Shown piece by piece: positions 26,666 through 34,969 of a DNA stretch of 64,000 nt; within the stretch, counting starts at the first letter, position 1; every line of letters starts with the position of its first letter. Position numbers and translations under genes: made by a program. The DNA is from Gymnodinialimonas sp. 202GB13-11 (GTDB lineage: Bacteria > Pseudomonadota > Alphaproteobacteria > Rhodobacterales > Rhodobacteraceae). The stretch is taken from assembly GCF_040932485.1 (NCBI RefSeq), contig NZ_JBFRBH010000001.1:3212212-3276211 (forward strand), given 5' to 3'. The notes beneath the pieces were generated by a model, which saw only the letters and a list, made by a program, of their open reading frames with translations, was not told the DNA's origin and made no database searches.

Positions 26666-27501
26666 TTGAGGCTGTCCAGAAACGCCGGCGTCAACTCACC
26701 AGAGAAAACATGCGCGGTCGGGCCGGTCATCCAGACGCCGTCATCGCGCCAATCAATCGCGATCTCGCCACCATCCAGCGTCAGCCGTACCTTCCGCCCG
26801 GTCAGGCCGCGCCGCGCCGCAGCCACGGCCACCGCGCAGGAGGAAGAGCCAGAGGCCAGCGTGACGCCCACCCCCCGCTCCCATACCCGCATCCGAAGAT
26901 GATCAGCGCCGATCACATGGGCGAACTGCACATTGGTGCGTTCGGGGAACAACGGGTGATGCTCAAATTTCGCACCCAATTTCTCCAGATTTACCTCATC
27001 CGCATCATCGACAAAGAAGGTGCAATGCGGATTGCCCATGCCCGTCGCCACGGGCGCGCCATCAATCGGAAGGTGCAGCGTGTCACATGCGCCCTTCAGC
27101 GGAATCCCCTGCCACGACATGACCGGTTGGCCCATGTTTACCGAGGTCAGGCCGCTGCCCTCATCAACGGCTTCAAGAATACCGCGCTCGGTCCGCAGGG
27201 TGATGCGGTGATTACCGGTCAGCTCCATCTCGCGCCGCGCGATGCAGCGGGTCGCGTTGCCACAGGCCCCAGCGGTGGAGCCGTCTGCGTTCCAGAATGT
27301 CAGCTCTAAGTCCGTGTCTGTGCCCGACTCAACGACAGCCAACTGATCGAATCCCACACCGCGATGTCGGTCCCCCAAAGCTTGCGCCAAGGCAGGCGTA
27401 ATGGCCCGCGACTCGCCCCGCGTGTCGACGATAACGAAGTCGTTGCCAAGGCCATGCATCTTCAGGAACGGCAGGCCGGGATATGAGTCTTTTCTGGACA
27501 T
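26662..27501 (-). CDS. dapF: Diaminopimelate epimerase (Ser in place of one catalytic Cys)
   Basis: 279 residues; interconverts LL- and meso-diaminopimelate for lysine and peptidoglycan. The fold signatures MHGLGNDF, GVGFDQL, NADGS and MGNPH are present, as is the first catalytic Cys in GACGNATRC. The second catalytic block, normally ERGxGxTxACGxGxC, reads ERGVGVTLASGSSSC: the usual catalytic Cys is a Ser (TCT at 26851-26853). Length and all else are normal and it is the only dapF-like gene here. Start at 27501 is chosen over 27510; neither has a clear SD. It could still be active or a related epimerase/isomerase. Confidence 0.85.
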   Translation of the reverse strand: MSRKDSYPGLPFLKMHGLGNDFVIVDTRGESRAITPALAQALGDRHRGVGFDQLAVVESGTDTDLELTFWNADGSTAGACGNATRCIARREMELTGNHRITLRTERGILEAVDEGSGLTSVNMGQPVMSWQGIPLKGACDTLHLPIDGAPVATGMGNPHCTFFVDDADEVNLEKLGAKFEHHPLFPERTNVQFAHVIGADHLRMRVWERGVGVTLASGSSSCAVAVAAARRGLTGRKVRLTLDGGEIAIDWRDDGVWMTGPTAHVFSGELTPAFLDSLK

Positions 27502-27555
27502 TCTGCGCATATACGCGCGCGGCACGTAACTTCAAAGGGGCAGCCGGATTTTCGC

Positions 27556-27584
27556 TTGACGACGCGCGGGCCGCCTCTTAGGTA
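27556..27584 (+). promoter_or_regulatory. Promoter of tRNA-Lys
   Basis: TTGACG, a 17-base spacer and TAGGTA; the -10 box ends 13 bases before the mature tRNA 5' end, as usual for a tRNA gene. Confidence 0.7.
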
Positions 27585-27597
27585 CGCGCCCCTGAGT

Positions 27598-27673
27598 GGG
27601 CCCGTAGCTCAGTTGGTAGAGCAGTTGACTTTTAATCAATTGGTCACAGGTTCGAATCCTGTCGGGCTCACCA
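27598..27673 (+). tRNA. tRNA-Lys (anticodon TTT)
   Basis: 76 bases including encoded CCA. Acceptor GGGCCCG pairs with CGGGCTC, D-loop AGTTGGTAGA, anticodon loop CTTTTAA with TTT at 27631-27633, T-loop GGTTCGAATCC. A T5 run follows immediately and probably ends transcription. Confidence 0.97.
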
Positions 27674-27761
27674 TTTTTCTCCCCCAATAGCGTCGCAAAT
27701 ACACGCAATCCTGTCGCGGGCCCCTTTCGAAATGCGCGTGATGCACGCTAAACCGCGCATC

Positions 27762-29174
27762 ATGTTCTTATCCATCTTCGACATCTTCAAAATCGGCGTT
27801 GGCCCGTCTTCGTCCCACACCATGGGCCCAATGACAGCGGCGGCCCGGTTTCTGGACGACCTTCGCTCAGGCCGCGAGAAGGAACCCGGTGCCGGTACGC
27901 TCGCGGGCCTTGGCGCATCTCTGCACGGCTCGCTCGCCTTCACTGGAAAGGGTCACGCCACCGATCGCGCCATTGTGCTTGGTTTTGCCGGCTTTGAGCC
28001 TGCCACGCTCGACCCGGACCGCGCCGCAGAGTTGGAGGCGGAGATTCACGCCAGCGGTATGGTCACACCACCCGACCTTCCGCCGCTGAAATTCCAGCCC
28101 GAGACCGACCTGATCTTCGACTACGACCGCACCCTGCCCGGCCACGCCAATGGCATGATCCTGCGCGCCTACGATGATGCCGGAAACCTGTATCTTGAGG
28201 AAACCTACTATTCGATCGGCGGCGGATTCGTGCTGACTGCATCCGAACTCGAAGGCCAGGGTGAGGGCCCGGACGCCCTGCACGCCGAGAAGGAAGAGGC
28301 TGGTTTCCCTCATCCGTTCGGCTCAGCCCAGGAGATGCTGGCCATGGGTCACGGGACCGGCAAAACCATCGCCCAGATGAAGTGGGAAAATGAAGCTGCT
28401 CTTTCCCCCCGAGCCGAGGTTCAGACCCGCCTCGATGGCGTTTGGAAAGCCATGGACGATTGCATCGACCGCGGTTTGCGGATGGAGGGCGAATTGCCCG
28501 GCGGCCTGGCCGTGAAGCGCCGCGCCAAGAACATCTATGACCAACTGAAAGCCGAGGCAGGCACAAACCTCGCTCAACCGCACGTAGCCAACGATTGGCT
28601 CAGCGTGTACGCGATGGCCGTAAATGAGGAGAACGCCGCCGGTGGGCGCGTGGTGACCTCCCCCACCAACGGGGCGGCAGGCGTTGTGCCTGCAGTACTG
28701 CGCTACTACCGCGACCACTGCATCGGCGCGACCGAGGAAGGCCGCAGGACGTTCCTCATGACCGCCGCCGCCATTGGCGGGCTGATCAAGCACAATGCGT
28801 CGATTTCAGGGGCCGAGGTCGGCTGTCAGGGCGAGGTTGGAAGCGCGTCTGCGATGGCCGCCGCAGGCCTTTGTGCGGCCCTTGGGGGCACGAACGAGCA
28901 GATCGAAAATGCCGCTGAGATTGCCTTGGAACATCACCTGGGTATGACATGCGACCCGGTTGCTGGCCTTGTTCAGGTGCCCTGCATCGAGCGAAATGGG
29001 TTGGGCGCTATCAAGGCCGTTTCAGCAGCATCCCTTGCCCTGCGCGGGGATGGCACACACTTCATGCCGCTCGACAATTGCATTGAGGCCATGCGCCAGA
29101 CGGGCCTTGATATGAGCACAAAGTACAAGGAAACCAGCCAAGGCGGTTTGGCTGTGAACCTGCCTGAGTGCTGA
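27762..29174 (+). CDS. sdaA: L-serine ammonia-lyase, single-chain
   Basis: 470 residues; iron-sulfur serine dehydratase, L-serine to pyruvate and ammonia. The N-terminal beta domain starts with the canonical [23 protein letters not shown], which sets the start at the ATG at 27762. In the alpha domain the 4Fe-4S cysteines lie in [28 protein letters not shown] and VQVPCIERN. One-chain type as in E. coli SdaA. Convergent with the LacI regulator (7-base gap). Confidence 0.95.
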   Translation: MFLSIFDIFKIGVGPSSSHTMGPMTAAARFLDDLRSGREKEPGAGTLAGLGASLHGSLAFTGKGHATDRAIVLGFAGFEPATLDPDRAAELEAEIHASGMVTPPDLPPLKFQPETDLIFDYDRTLPGHANGMILRAYDDAGNLYLEETYYSIGGGFVLTASELEGQGEGPDALHAEKEEAGFPHPFGSAQEMLAMGHGTGKTIAQMKWENEAALSPRAEVQTRLDGVWKAMDDCIDRGLRMEGELPGGLAVKRRAKNIYDQLKAEAGTNLAQPHVANDWLSVYAMAVNEENAAGGRVVTSPTNGAAGVVPAVLRYYRDHCIGATEEGRRTFLMTAAAIGGLIKHNASISGAEVGCQGEVGSASAMAAAGLCAALGGTNEQIENAAEIALEHHLGMTCDPVAGLVQVPCIERNGLGAIKAVSAASLALRGDGTHFMPLDNCIEAMRQTGLDMSTKYKETSQGGLAVNLPEC

Positions 29175-29181
29175 GCGCCGA

Positions 29182-30204
29182 TTAGGCGTTTCGCACCGTA
29201 TCACCGGGCAAAAACTCAGGCTCAAGTTGGATCACTTCCGAAGTCAGCTGGTTGGCGACCATCACCTCCGCTGCCTTCCGACCAATCGCATCGCGCTGGC
29301 TGTCCATGGTCGCGATACGCATCGGCAGGCCATCCAATACTTCAAAAGAATTGAACCCAGCCAGCCCGATCTCATCCGGAATACGCATGCCTTTCTCAAG
29401 GCAGTAGAGCAGTCCACCTGCAGCATTCATATCTGTGTTATAATAGAGAAAATCGAGATCTGGCGTTCGGTCAAGCAAGGCCTTCGTCATACCTCGTCCG
29501 GTGCCAAAGCCAGATGCCCCATCATAGAAAATCTCATCTGCAAGACCGACACCCGCCTCAGCCAGACCCGCCTTGAAACCGCGATAGCGCTTTTGCGCGC
29601 GCGCATCTGCGTTGGAACTGGAACCAAGATACCCGATGCGCTTGTAGCCCCGGGCAACGATTTCATTGGCCATGAACCGACCTGCCGCTTCGTGGCTGAT
29701 GCCGACCACACCTGCGACCGGATCACCGTCAACATCCATGACCTCGACCACCGGAACACCTGCTGCCCGCATCATTGCGCGGGCGGAATCGGTATGCTCC
29801 AGCCCTGCAACGATCAGACCGGACGGACGCCAGGAGAGCATCTCGTAGATGACCTTCTCCTCTTTCTCGGCATCGTATTGCGAGGTTCCGATGACGGGTT
29901 GCAGATCCGTCCCATCAAGCACGGCACCGATGCCATGCAGCACATCCGGGAAGACCATGTTGGAAAGCGACGGGATCACAACGCCAACAAGGTTCACGCG
30001 GTTTGACGCCAACGCACCCGCGATTTTGTTGGGCACGTATCCTAGTTTGCGGGCCGCTTCGAACACGCGCTCACGCGTTTGCACCGACACATCGCCCCGG
30101 TTTCGCAACACGCGGCTGACTGTCATTTCGCTGACGCCGGCAGCGTCGGCCACATCGCGCAGGGTCATCTGCGGTTTGCCATCGAATGGATTTCTTCCGC
30201 GCAA
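29182..30204 (-). CDS. LacI-family transcriptional regulator
   Basis: About 340 residues: helix-turn-helix MTLRDVADAAGVSEMTVSRVLRNRGDVS, hinge helix IAGALASNRV, then a periplasmic-binding-protein fold, closest in pattern to gluconate-type GntR repressors. The start is uncertain: a TTG at 30204 has AAAGGA at good spacing and adds a short basic arm; the ATG at 30168 lacks an SD. A frame back to 30300 would run through the operator at 30263-30278 and is rejected. Autoregulation is likely. The inducer is unknown. Confidence 0.87.
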   Translation of the reverse strand: MRGRNPFDGKPQMTLRDVADAAGVSEMTVSRVLRNRGDVSVQTRERVFEAARKLGYVPNKIAGALASNRVNLVGVVIPSLSNMVFPDVLHGIGAVLDGTDLQPVIGTSQYDAEKEEKVIYEMLSWRPSGLIVAGLEHTDSARAMMRAAGVPVVEVMDVDGDPVAGVVGISHEAAGRFMANEIVARGYKRIGYLGSSSNADARAQKRYRGFKAGLAEAGVGLADEIFYDGASGFGTGRGMTKALLDRTPDLDFLYYNTDMNAAGGLLYCLEKGMRIPDEIGLAGFNSFEVLDGLPMRIATMDSQRDAIGRKAAEVMVANQLTSEVIQLEPEFLPGDTVRNA

Positions 30205-30262
30205 GGGGTCGTCCTTTGGTCGTGTGCGCCTTTCGCCCTTGATACGCTTGCCCGGCACACCT

Positions 30263-30278
30263 CCGCAAGCGCTTGCGG
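30263..30278. promoter_or_regulatory. Perfect 16-bp LacI-type operator
   Basis: CCGCAAGCGCTTGCGG is a perfect palindrome with the AAGCGCTT core bound by many LacI/GalR regulators. It lies about 60 bases upstream of the LacI start and 33 bases before tRNA-Arg, so it could control the regulator itself and, less likely, the divergent tRNA. Confidence 0.75.
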
Positions 30279-30310
30279 CACGGGCATAAATCGCAGACAA
30301 ACAAATGGTC

Positions 30311-30387
30311 GGCCCCGTGGCTCAACTGGATAGAGCAGCCCCCTCCTAAGGGGCAGGTTGCAGGTTCGAATCCTGCCGGGGTCGCCA
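30311..30387 (+). tRNA. tRNA-Arg (anticodon CCT)
   Basis: 77 bases with encoded CCA. Acceptor GGCCCCG pairs with CGGGGTC, anticodon stem GCCCC/GGGGC, loop CTCCTAA with CCT at 30345-30347, T-arm GGTTCGAATCC. Reads the rare AGG codon. No strong own promoter was found; the LacI operator lies just upstream. Confidence 0.96.
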
Positions 30388-30476
30388 CTTTCGAGTATGT
30401 AAACTTACGTTGACATATTGGGCCTCATCCCGCAGTCTTCGGTGTCTTCTGGAGCCTTCGGAAATTGCCTAAAGAT

Positions 30477-31688
30477 ATGAATCCAATGGGCTTTTTTGCC
30501 CCACACCTGGGTGCCGCACCTCGGGCTGGCCTCTGTACGGATTGCGGGATCAGTCGGATGGGTGATGGGAAAGCGTGCGGAAAGGCATGCCAGTTTATTC
30601 AACCCGATTACCCCGAGGCTGAGCATCGAGTGCATGGTCGACACGCCGATGAGGCGCTTGGCGATGAAGGTTTCTTTGGCGTCACGCTTGCGATGCAGCG
30701 GGCGCGATTGGCTGCGCCCATGCCAGGCGCGCAATGGACTGGAATCACAACAGAATTAGCCGCCGAATTGCTGCGCAACGGCGCGGTCACGGCGGTTCTG
30801 GCCGTCGCGCCGGACCCGGAGGATCGCTGGAAACCAATGCCGGTGATCGTGACGGAGCCGGAGAATATGGCGCAATGCCGAGGGATGCGGATGGGGTACG
30901 GGCCGACGCTAGCGGCGTTGGAGCCTGCGATGGAAGCTGGTCACACGCGTATCGCGGTGGTGGGCATACCGTGCCAGGTTTACGCGCTTCGGCAGATCGA
31001 AGAAGACCTTGGGCTAGAGCGGCTCTATGTGATCGGAACGCCATGTTCGGACAATACCACAACTGAGAATTTTCATCATTTTCTCAGTCTGTTAGACGAC
31101 AGGCCAGAGACGGTCAGCTACCTTGAATTCCGCGCCGATTATAAGGTGGAACTTCGCTTTGATGATGGCCGTAAGCCGCGGGTCGTGCCGTTTCTGAGCC
31201 TTCCGATCAGCCAGTTGGACGATGATTTCTTCCCGCTCACCTGCAAGACATGCGTGGATTATACCAATCGGCTGGCCGACATCACGGTCGGATATATGGG
31301 CGGTGACGGCGATCAATGGGTGATCACGCGCAACCATCGTGGGGTGGAGATGCTGGAGGCTTTAGGCGACCGGATAGAGATCAAGCCTCTGACAGATAAA
31401 GGAAAACGCGAGAGCGCGGTGAAAGGCTTTCTTGCGAACACCGAGCGTGCGGCGGGCGGAATGCCGTTGCGGCGTATGCCTGATTGGCTGCGGCCTGTCG
31501 TGTCGTTTCTTCAGCCGAGGATCGGGCCACGCGGGCTGGAATTTGCCCGCGCACGGGTTGAGATGAAGGCGATTGAGACGATCCTTCACCTGCGCCGCGC
31601 GCATCCTGCGCGGGTCAAGAATATGGTGCCGGATCACGTCTGGCGGGTGGCCGAAAAGTACGGCCTGACGCGCAAATCCAGCGAGTAA
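30477..31688 (+). CDS. FrhB/BciB-type iron-sulfur flavoprotein reductase
   Basis: 403 residues, coenzyme F420 hydrogenase/dehydrogenase beta-subunit family. N-terminal cysteines 20, 23, 34 and 38 (CTDC, CGKAC), then GIPCQVYALRQIEE, IGTPCSDNTT and CKTCVDYTNRLADITVGYMGG. The last block is the one shared by plant 7-hydroxymethyl-chlorophyll reductase and bacterial divinyl-chlorophyllide reductase BciB, so it may reduce a chlorophyll precursor; no other photosynthesis gene is in the window. Start at 30477 is a guess (ATG at 30486 and TTG at 30465 also possible). A TTGACA box sits at 30410. Confidence 0.75.
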   Translation: MNPMGFFAPHLGAAPRAGLCTDCGISRMGDGKACGKACQFIQPDYPEAEHRVHGRHADEALGDEGFFGVTLAMQRARLAAPMPGAQWTGITTELAAELLRNGAVTAVLAVAPDPEDRWKPMPVIVTEPENMAQCRGMRMGYGPTLAALEPAMEAGHTRIAVVGIPCQVYALRQIEEDLGLERLYVIGTPCSDNTTTENFHHFLSLLDDRPETVSYLEFRADYKVELRFDDGRKPRVVPFLSLPISQLDDDFFPLTCKTCVDYTNRLADITVGYMGGDGDQWVITRNHRGVEMLEALGDRIEIKPLTDKGKRESAVKGFLANTERAAGGMPLRRMPDWLRPVVSFLQPRIGPRGLEFARARVEMKAIETILHLRRAHPARVKNMVPDHVWRVAEKYGLTRKSSE

Positions 31689-31690
31689 AG

Positions 31691-31768
31691 TCCTCCCATT
31701 TGGGAGGATTTGTTCCTATTTGGGAGGAGTTTTCTGGTCAATGACGGCCAATTTTCTCCCATCTGGGA
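31691..31768. repeat. Three phased CCCATTTGGGA inverted-repeat units
   Basis: Copy 1 TCCTCCCATTTGGGAGGA is a full 18-bp dyad that could also act as the terminator of the preceding gene (TTTGTT follows). Copy 2 (TCCTATTTGGGAGGA) and copy 3 (TCCCATCTGGGA) repeat the core; the TGGGA halves start at 31701, 31721 and 31764, i.e. 20 and 43 bases apart, about two and four helical turns. Most simply an operator array upstream of dnaE2. Confidence 0.55.
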
Positions 31769-31884
31769 ATGGTTTCACGCATTTCTTGTGCAAGATTCGA
31801 CGGCTGATGTGGTGGCGATGTCATCTCGCAAGCGCGGTCTGACGCGGAGGATGAGCGACAGATCTTTCATCGTTCTCCACAAAA

Positions 31885-31899
31885 GAACAAAACGTGAAT
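31885..31899. promoter_or_regulatory. Near-consensus LexA box upstream of dnaE2
   Basis: GAAC-AAAACGT-GAAT matches the alphaproteobacterial SOS box GAAC-N7-GAAC with one mismatch and ends 12 bases before the dnaE2 ATG, where bound LexA would block initiation. DnaE2 is usually SOS-induced, which supports the call. Confidence 0.45.
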
Positions 31900-31911
31900 A
31901 TAATCCGACCC

Positions 31912-34900
31912 ATGAGATTCGTAGAGCTCTCCATCACGTCAAATTTCACCTTCCTGACGGGGGGCTCTCACCCCGAGGAATACGCGCGGCGGGCGGCGCT
32001 TCTGGGGGTGGAGGCGATTGCGATTGCTGATGAGAACTCGGTCGCGGGCGTCGTGCGGGCCTGGGCGGAGTTGCACAAGATCGGGGAGGAGATCGAAGAC
32101 GCGAAAGAGGCTGCGAAAGATCCAATCGGGCCACCCCGACCCGACCATGTTCCGCCCGCGCCCCGCGCGCCGATTGACCATGTTCCCCGCCTGCTACCCG
32201 CCAGCCGGTTGGTGTTTGCCGAGGGTGTCGAGATCACCGCCCTGCCCCGGGATCGCAGCGGTTGGGCGAGCCTGTGTCGGTTGCTGTCGACGGGGCGGTT
32301 GAGGGCCGAGAAAGGCACCTGTGATCTGCGTATCGACGATCTGCTGGAACGGCACACCGGGTTGGAGCTGCTGCTGCATGCGCCCGCGCGGACCACCAAA
32401 CGCTGGCTCAAACAGGCGGAGCGGGTGGCGAAACTGGCGCCATCGCTGTGCCTTTCGCCGCTTTATGACGGGCAGGACGCCACGCGTTTTGCCAGCCAGA
32501 CGCGGCTGGCAGAGAGCCTTGGGCTGCAAACGATCGCGTCAGCCCGGCCGCTGATGCATCACGGGTCGCGCCGACGCCTGACCGATATTCTGACCTGCGT
32601 GCGGATGGGTATTCGGGTGGAAGAGCTTGGAACCGCCGCGCAGGCCAATGCCGAACAGCGCCTGCGTAGCCCGTCCGAGATGGCGCGGATCTTTGAGGGC
32701 TATGAAGACGCGGTGGCGCGGTCGGTTGAGATCGCAGAAAGGTGCCGGTTCGACATCCAAAGCCTGCGGTACGAATACCCGAGCGAGATCACCGAGGATG
32801 AGACGGCCAGCGAACGGCTGGCGCGACTGGCCCGTGCAGGGCTGGAATGGCGCTATCCGGGGGGCATCCCCGATTACGCGGCCAAGCAGATGGAGCATGA
32901 ACTGACGCTGATCGGGAAGCTGGGATATGAGCCCTATTTCCTGACGGTGCATGACATCGTGAAATTCGCGCGGTCCCGCAACATCCTGTGCCAGGGGCGC
33001 GGGTCGGCGGCCAATTCGATCACCTGTTTCGCGCTTGGCGTGACGAGCGTCAGCCCCGAGATCGGAACGATGGTGTTCGAGCGGTTCGTGAGCGAGGCCC
33101 GCAATGAGCCGCCCGATATCGACGTCGATTTTGAGCATGAGCGGCGCGAGGAGGTGATCCAGCATATCTATGAACGCTACGGGCGCCACCGCGCCGGGCT
33201 GTGCGCCACGGTGATCCATTACCGCGGCAAGCGCGCTGTGCGCGAAGTGGGCAAGGCGATGGGGCTGAGCGAGGATGTTCTGTCGGCTTTGTCGAGCCAA
33301 ATCTGGGGGTCGTGGTCGAAAGGCGCGCCGGAATTTGAGCGGTTGGCGGAGATCGGGCTCGATCCAACCTCGCCCCGGTTGCGGCAGACCCTCCGCCTGA
33401 TTGGGGAGATTATCGGCTTTCCAAGGCATCTGTCGCAGCACGTTGGTGGCTTTGTCATCACCGAAGGGCGGCTGGATGAACTGGTGCCGATTGAGAATGC
33501 CAGCATGGAGGATCGAACGGTCATCTGCTGGGACAAGGATGATATTGATGCGTTGGGCATTCTGAAGGTGGATGTGCTGGCCTTGGGGATGTTGACCTGC
33601 GTCCGCAAGGCGTTTGATCTGCTCCAGACGCATCACCAGATCGACTATACGCTGGCGACCTTACCGCCCGAAGATCCGGCGACCTACGATATGCTATGCG
33701 CGGCGGACAGCTTGGGTGTGTTTCAGGTAGAAAGCCGGGCGCAGATGAACTTCCTGCCCCGGATGCGGCCGCGCTGTTTTTATGACCTCGTTATTCAGGT
33801 CGCGATCATCCGGCCCGGGCCCATTCAAGGCGATATGGTGCATCCGTTCATCCGGCGGCGGAATGGAGAGGAGCCGGTGGAGTTCCCCTCGGACGAGTTG
33901 GGGCGGGTGTTGGGCAAGACGCTTGGCGTGCCGCTGTTTCAGGAACAGGCGATGCAGATTGCGATCACCGGGGCAGGGTTCACGCCGGATGAGGCGGACC
34001 GGCTGCGGAGGTCGCTGGCGACGTTCAAGAAGCACGGCAATGTCAGCGATTTCCGCACGCGATTCCTGAAGGGGATGGGCGACAAAGGCTATGATCGCGA
34101 CTTTGCGGAGCGGTGTTTTTCGCAGATCGAAGGGTTTGGGTCATATGGCTTCCCTGAAAGCCATGCGGCCTCGTTCGCATTGCTGGTTTATGCGTCCTCT
34201 TGGCTCAAATGCCACCACCCGGGGATTTTCGCCTGCGCGCTGCTGAATGCGCAGCCGATGGGGTTTTATGCGCCCGCCCAGATCGTGCGCGATGCGCGGG
34301 AACATGGGGTGGAGGTGCGGCCGGTTTGTGTAAACAGCTCGCACTGGGACAACAGTATGGAGCGGACGGAGAGTGGTGATCTGGCATTGCGGCTGGGGTT
34401 TCGGCAGATCAAGTCGATGCGCGCAGAAGAAGCCGATTGGATCGTAGCCGCACGCGGCAATGGCTACCGCGCGGTGGAAGACGTCTGGCGGCGCGCCGGG
34501 GTAGAGGCGCGGATGCTTACGGTGCTCGCGGAGGCGGATGCCTTCGCGGCGCTGGGCCTGTCGCGGCGTGATGCGCTTTGGGCAGCCCGCGCGCTGACGC
34601 CGAAAAAGGAATTGCCGCTATTTGCAGGTGATCTGGATGGTGAGGGGATTGTGGAACCTGCGGTACTGTTACCGCAGATGAGCGAGGGGGAAGAGGTGGT
34701 GGAGGATTATGTCTCCATGCGGCTGACGCTGCGGACGCATCCGGTGGCGCTGATCCGGGATCGGCTAAGCCCGCGAATTGATCCGCGGCTGTTGGTAACG
34801 CCCGAGGCAAAGAGGGCGCCAATCCGGCACGATTTCCCAAAGCCGCAAAGCACATTGCCGCCCGTCCCTATGGAGGCAATCGGCGAAAAATTCCCCATGG

Positions 34901-34935
34901 GGCGGGTAGAAAGCTGGGGGAGCCGGAAGGGATAA
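31912..34935 (+). CDS. dnaE2: Error-prone DNA polymerase DnaE2, C-terminally shortened
   Basis: 1007 residues; translesion C-family polymerase. N-terminal PHP region (RFVELSITSNFTFLTGGSHPEEY, IAIADENSVAGVVRAW) with a Pro-rich insert, then palm and fingers with the catalytic Asp pair in PPDIDVDFEHERRE and the third Asp in ILKVDVLALGML; FGSYGFPESHAASFALLVYAS is canonical. After DYVSMRLTLRTHPVALIRDRL the family OB-fold region (roughly 100 residues) is absent and replaced by about 56 unrelated, Pro/basic residues. The start is ATG 31912; a GTG at 31894 lies in the LexA-like box. imuA and imuB are not adjacent, unlike the usual cassette. Confidence 0.9.
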   Translation: MRFVELSITSNFTFLTGGSHPEEYARRAALLGVEAIAIADENSVAGVVRAWAELHKIGEEIEDAKEAAKDPIGPPRPDHVPPAPRAPIDHVPRLLPASRLVFAEGVEITALPRDRSGWASLCRLLSTGRLRAEKGTCDLRIDDLLERHTGLELLLHAPARTTKRWLKQAERVAKLAPSLCLSPLYDGQDATRFASQTRLAESLGLQTIASARPLMHHGSRRRLTDILTCVRMGIRVEELGTAAQANAEQRLRSPSEMARIFEGYEDAVARSVEIAERCRFDIQSLRYEYPSEITEDETASERLARLARAGLEWRYPGGIPDYAAKQMEHELTLIGKLGYEPYFLTVHDIVKFARSRNILCQGRGSAANSITCFALGVTSVSPEIGTMVFERFVSEARNEPPDIDVDFEHERREEVIQHIYERYGRHRAGLCATVIHYRGKRAVREVGKAMGLSEDVLSALSSQIWGSWSKGAPEFERLAEIGLDPTSPRLRQTLRLIGEIIGFPRHLSQHVGGFVITEGRLDELVPIENASMEDRTVICWDKDDIDALGILKVDVLALGMLTCVRKAFDLLQTHHQIDYTLATLPPEDPATYDMLCAADSLGVFQVESRAQMNFLPRMRPRCFYDLVIQVAIIRPGPIQGDMVHPFIRRRNGEEPVEFPSDELGRVLGKTLGVPLFQEQAMQIAITGAGFTPDEADRLRRSLATFKKHGNVSDFRTRFLKGMGDKGYDRDFAERCFSQIEGFGSYGFPESHAASFALLVYASSWLKCHHPGIFACALLNAQPMGFYAPAQIVRDAREHGVEVRPVCVNSSHWDNSMERTESGDLALRLGFRQIKSMRAEEADWIVAARGNGYRAVEDVWRRAGVEARMLTVLAEADAFAALGLSRRDALWAARALTPKKELPLFAGDLDGEGIVEPAVLLPQMSEGEEVVEDYVSMRLTLRTHPVALIRDRLSPRIDPRLLVTPEAKRAPIRHDFPKPQSTLPPVPMEAIGEKFPMGRVESWGSRKG

Positions 34936-34969
34936 GGACAGGGTCTGTATTGCCTGTTAGGCTCAGACA

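Noticed and set aside
31872-31888. GTTC-N9-GAAC dyad before dnaE2
   Set aside because: Spacing fits neither the alphaproteobacterial (N7 direct) nor the Gram-positive (N4 inverted) LexA site; the direct GAAC-N7-GAAT reading is better.
32539-33636. 365-codon minus-strand frame opposite dnaE2
   Set aside because: Shadow of the polymerase; no start signals or homology pattern.
34766-34935. Frameshift hiding the rest of DnaE2
   Set aside because: The other two frames show an early stop or unrelated residues; no OB-fold pattern can be recovered.
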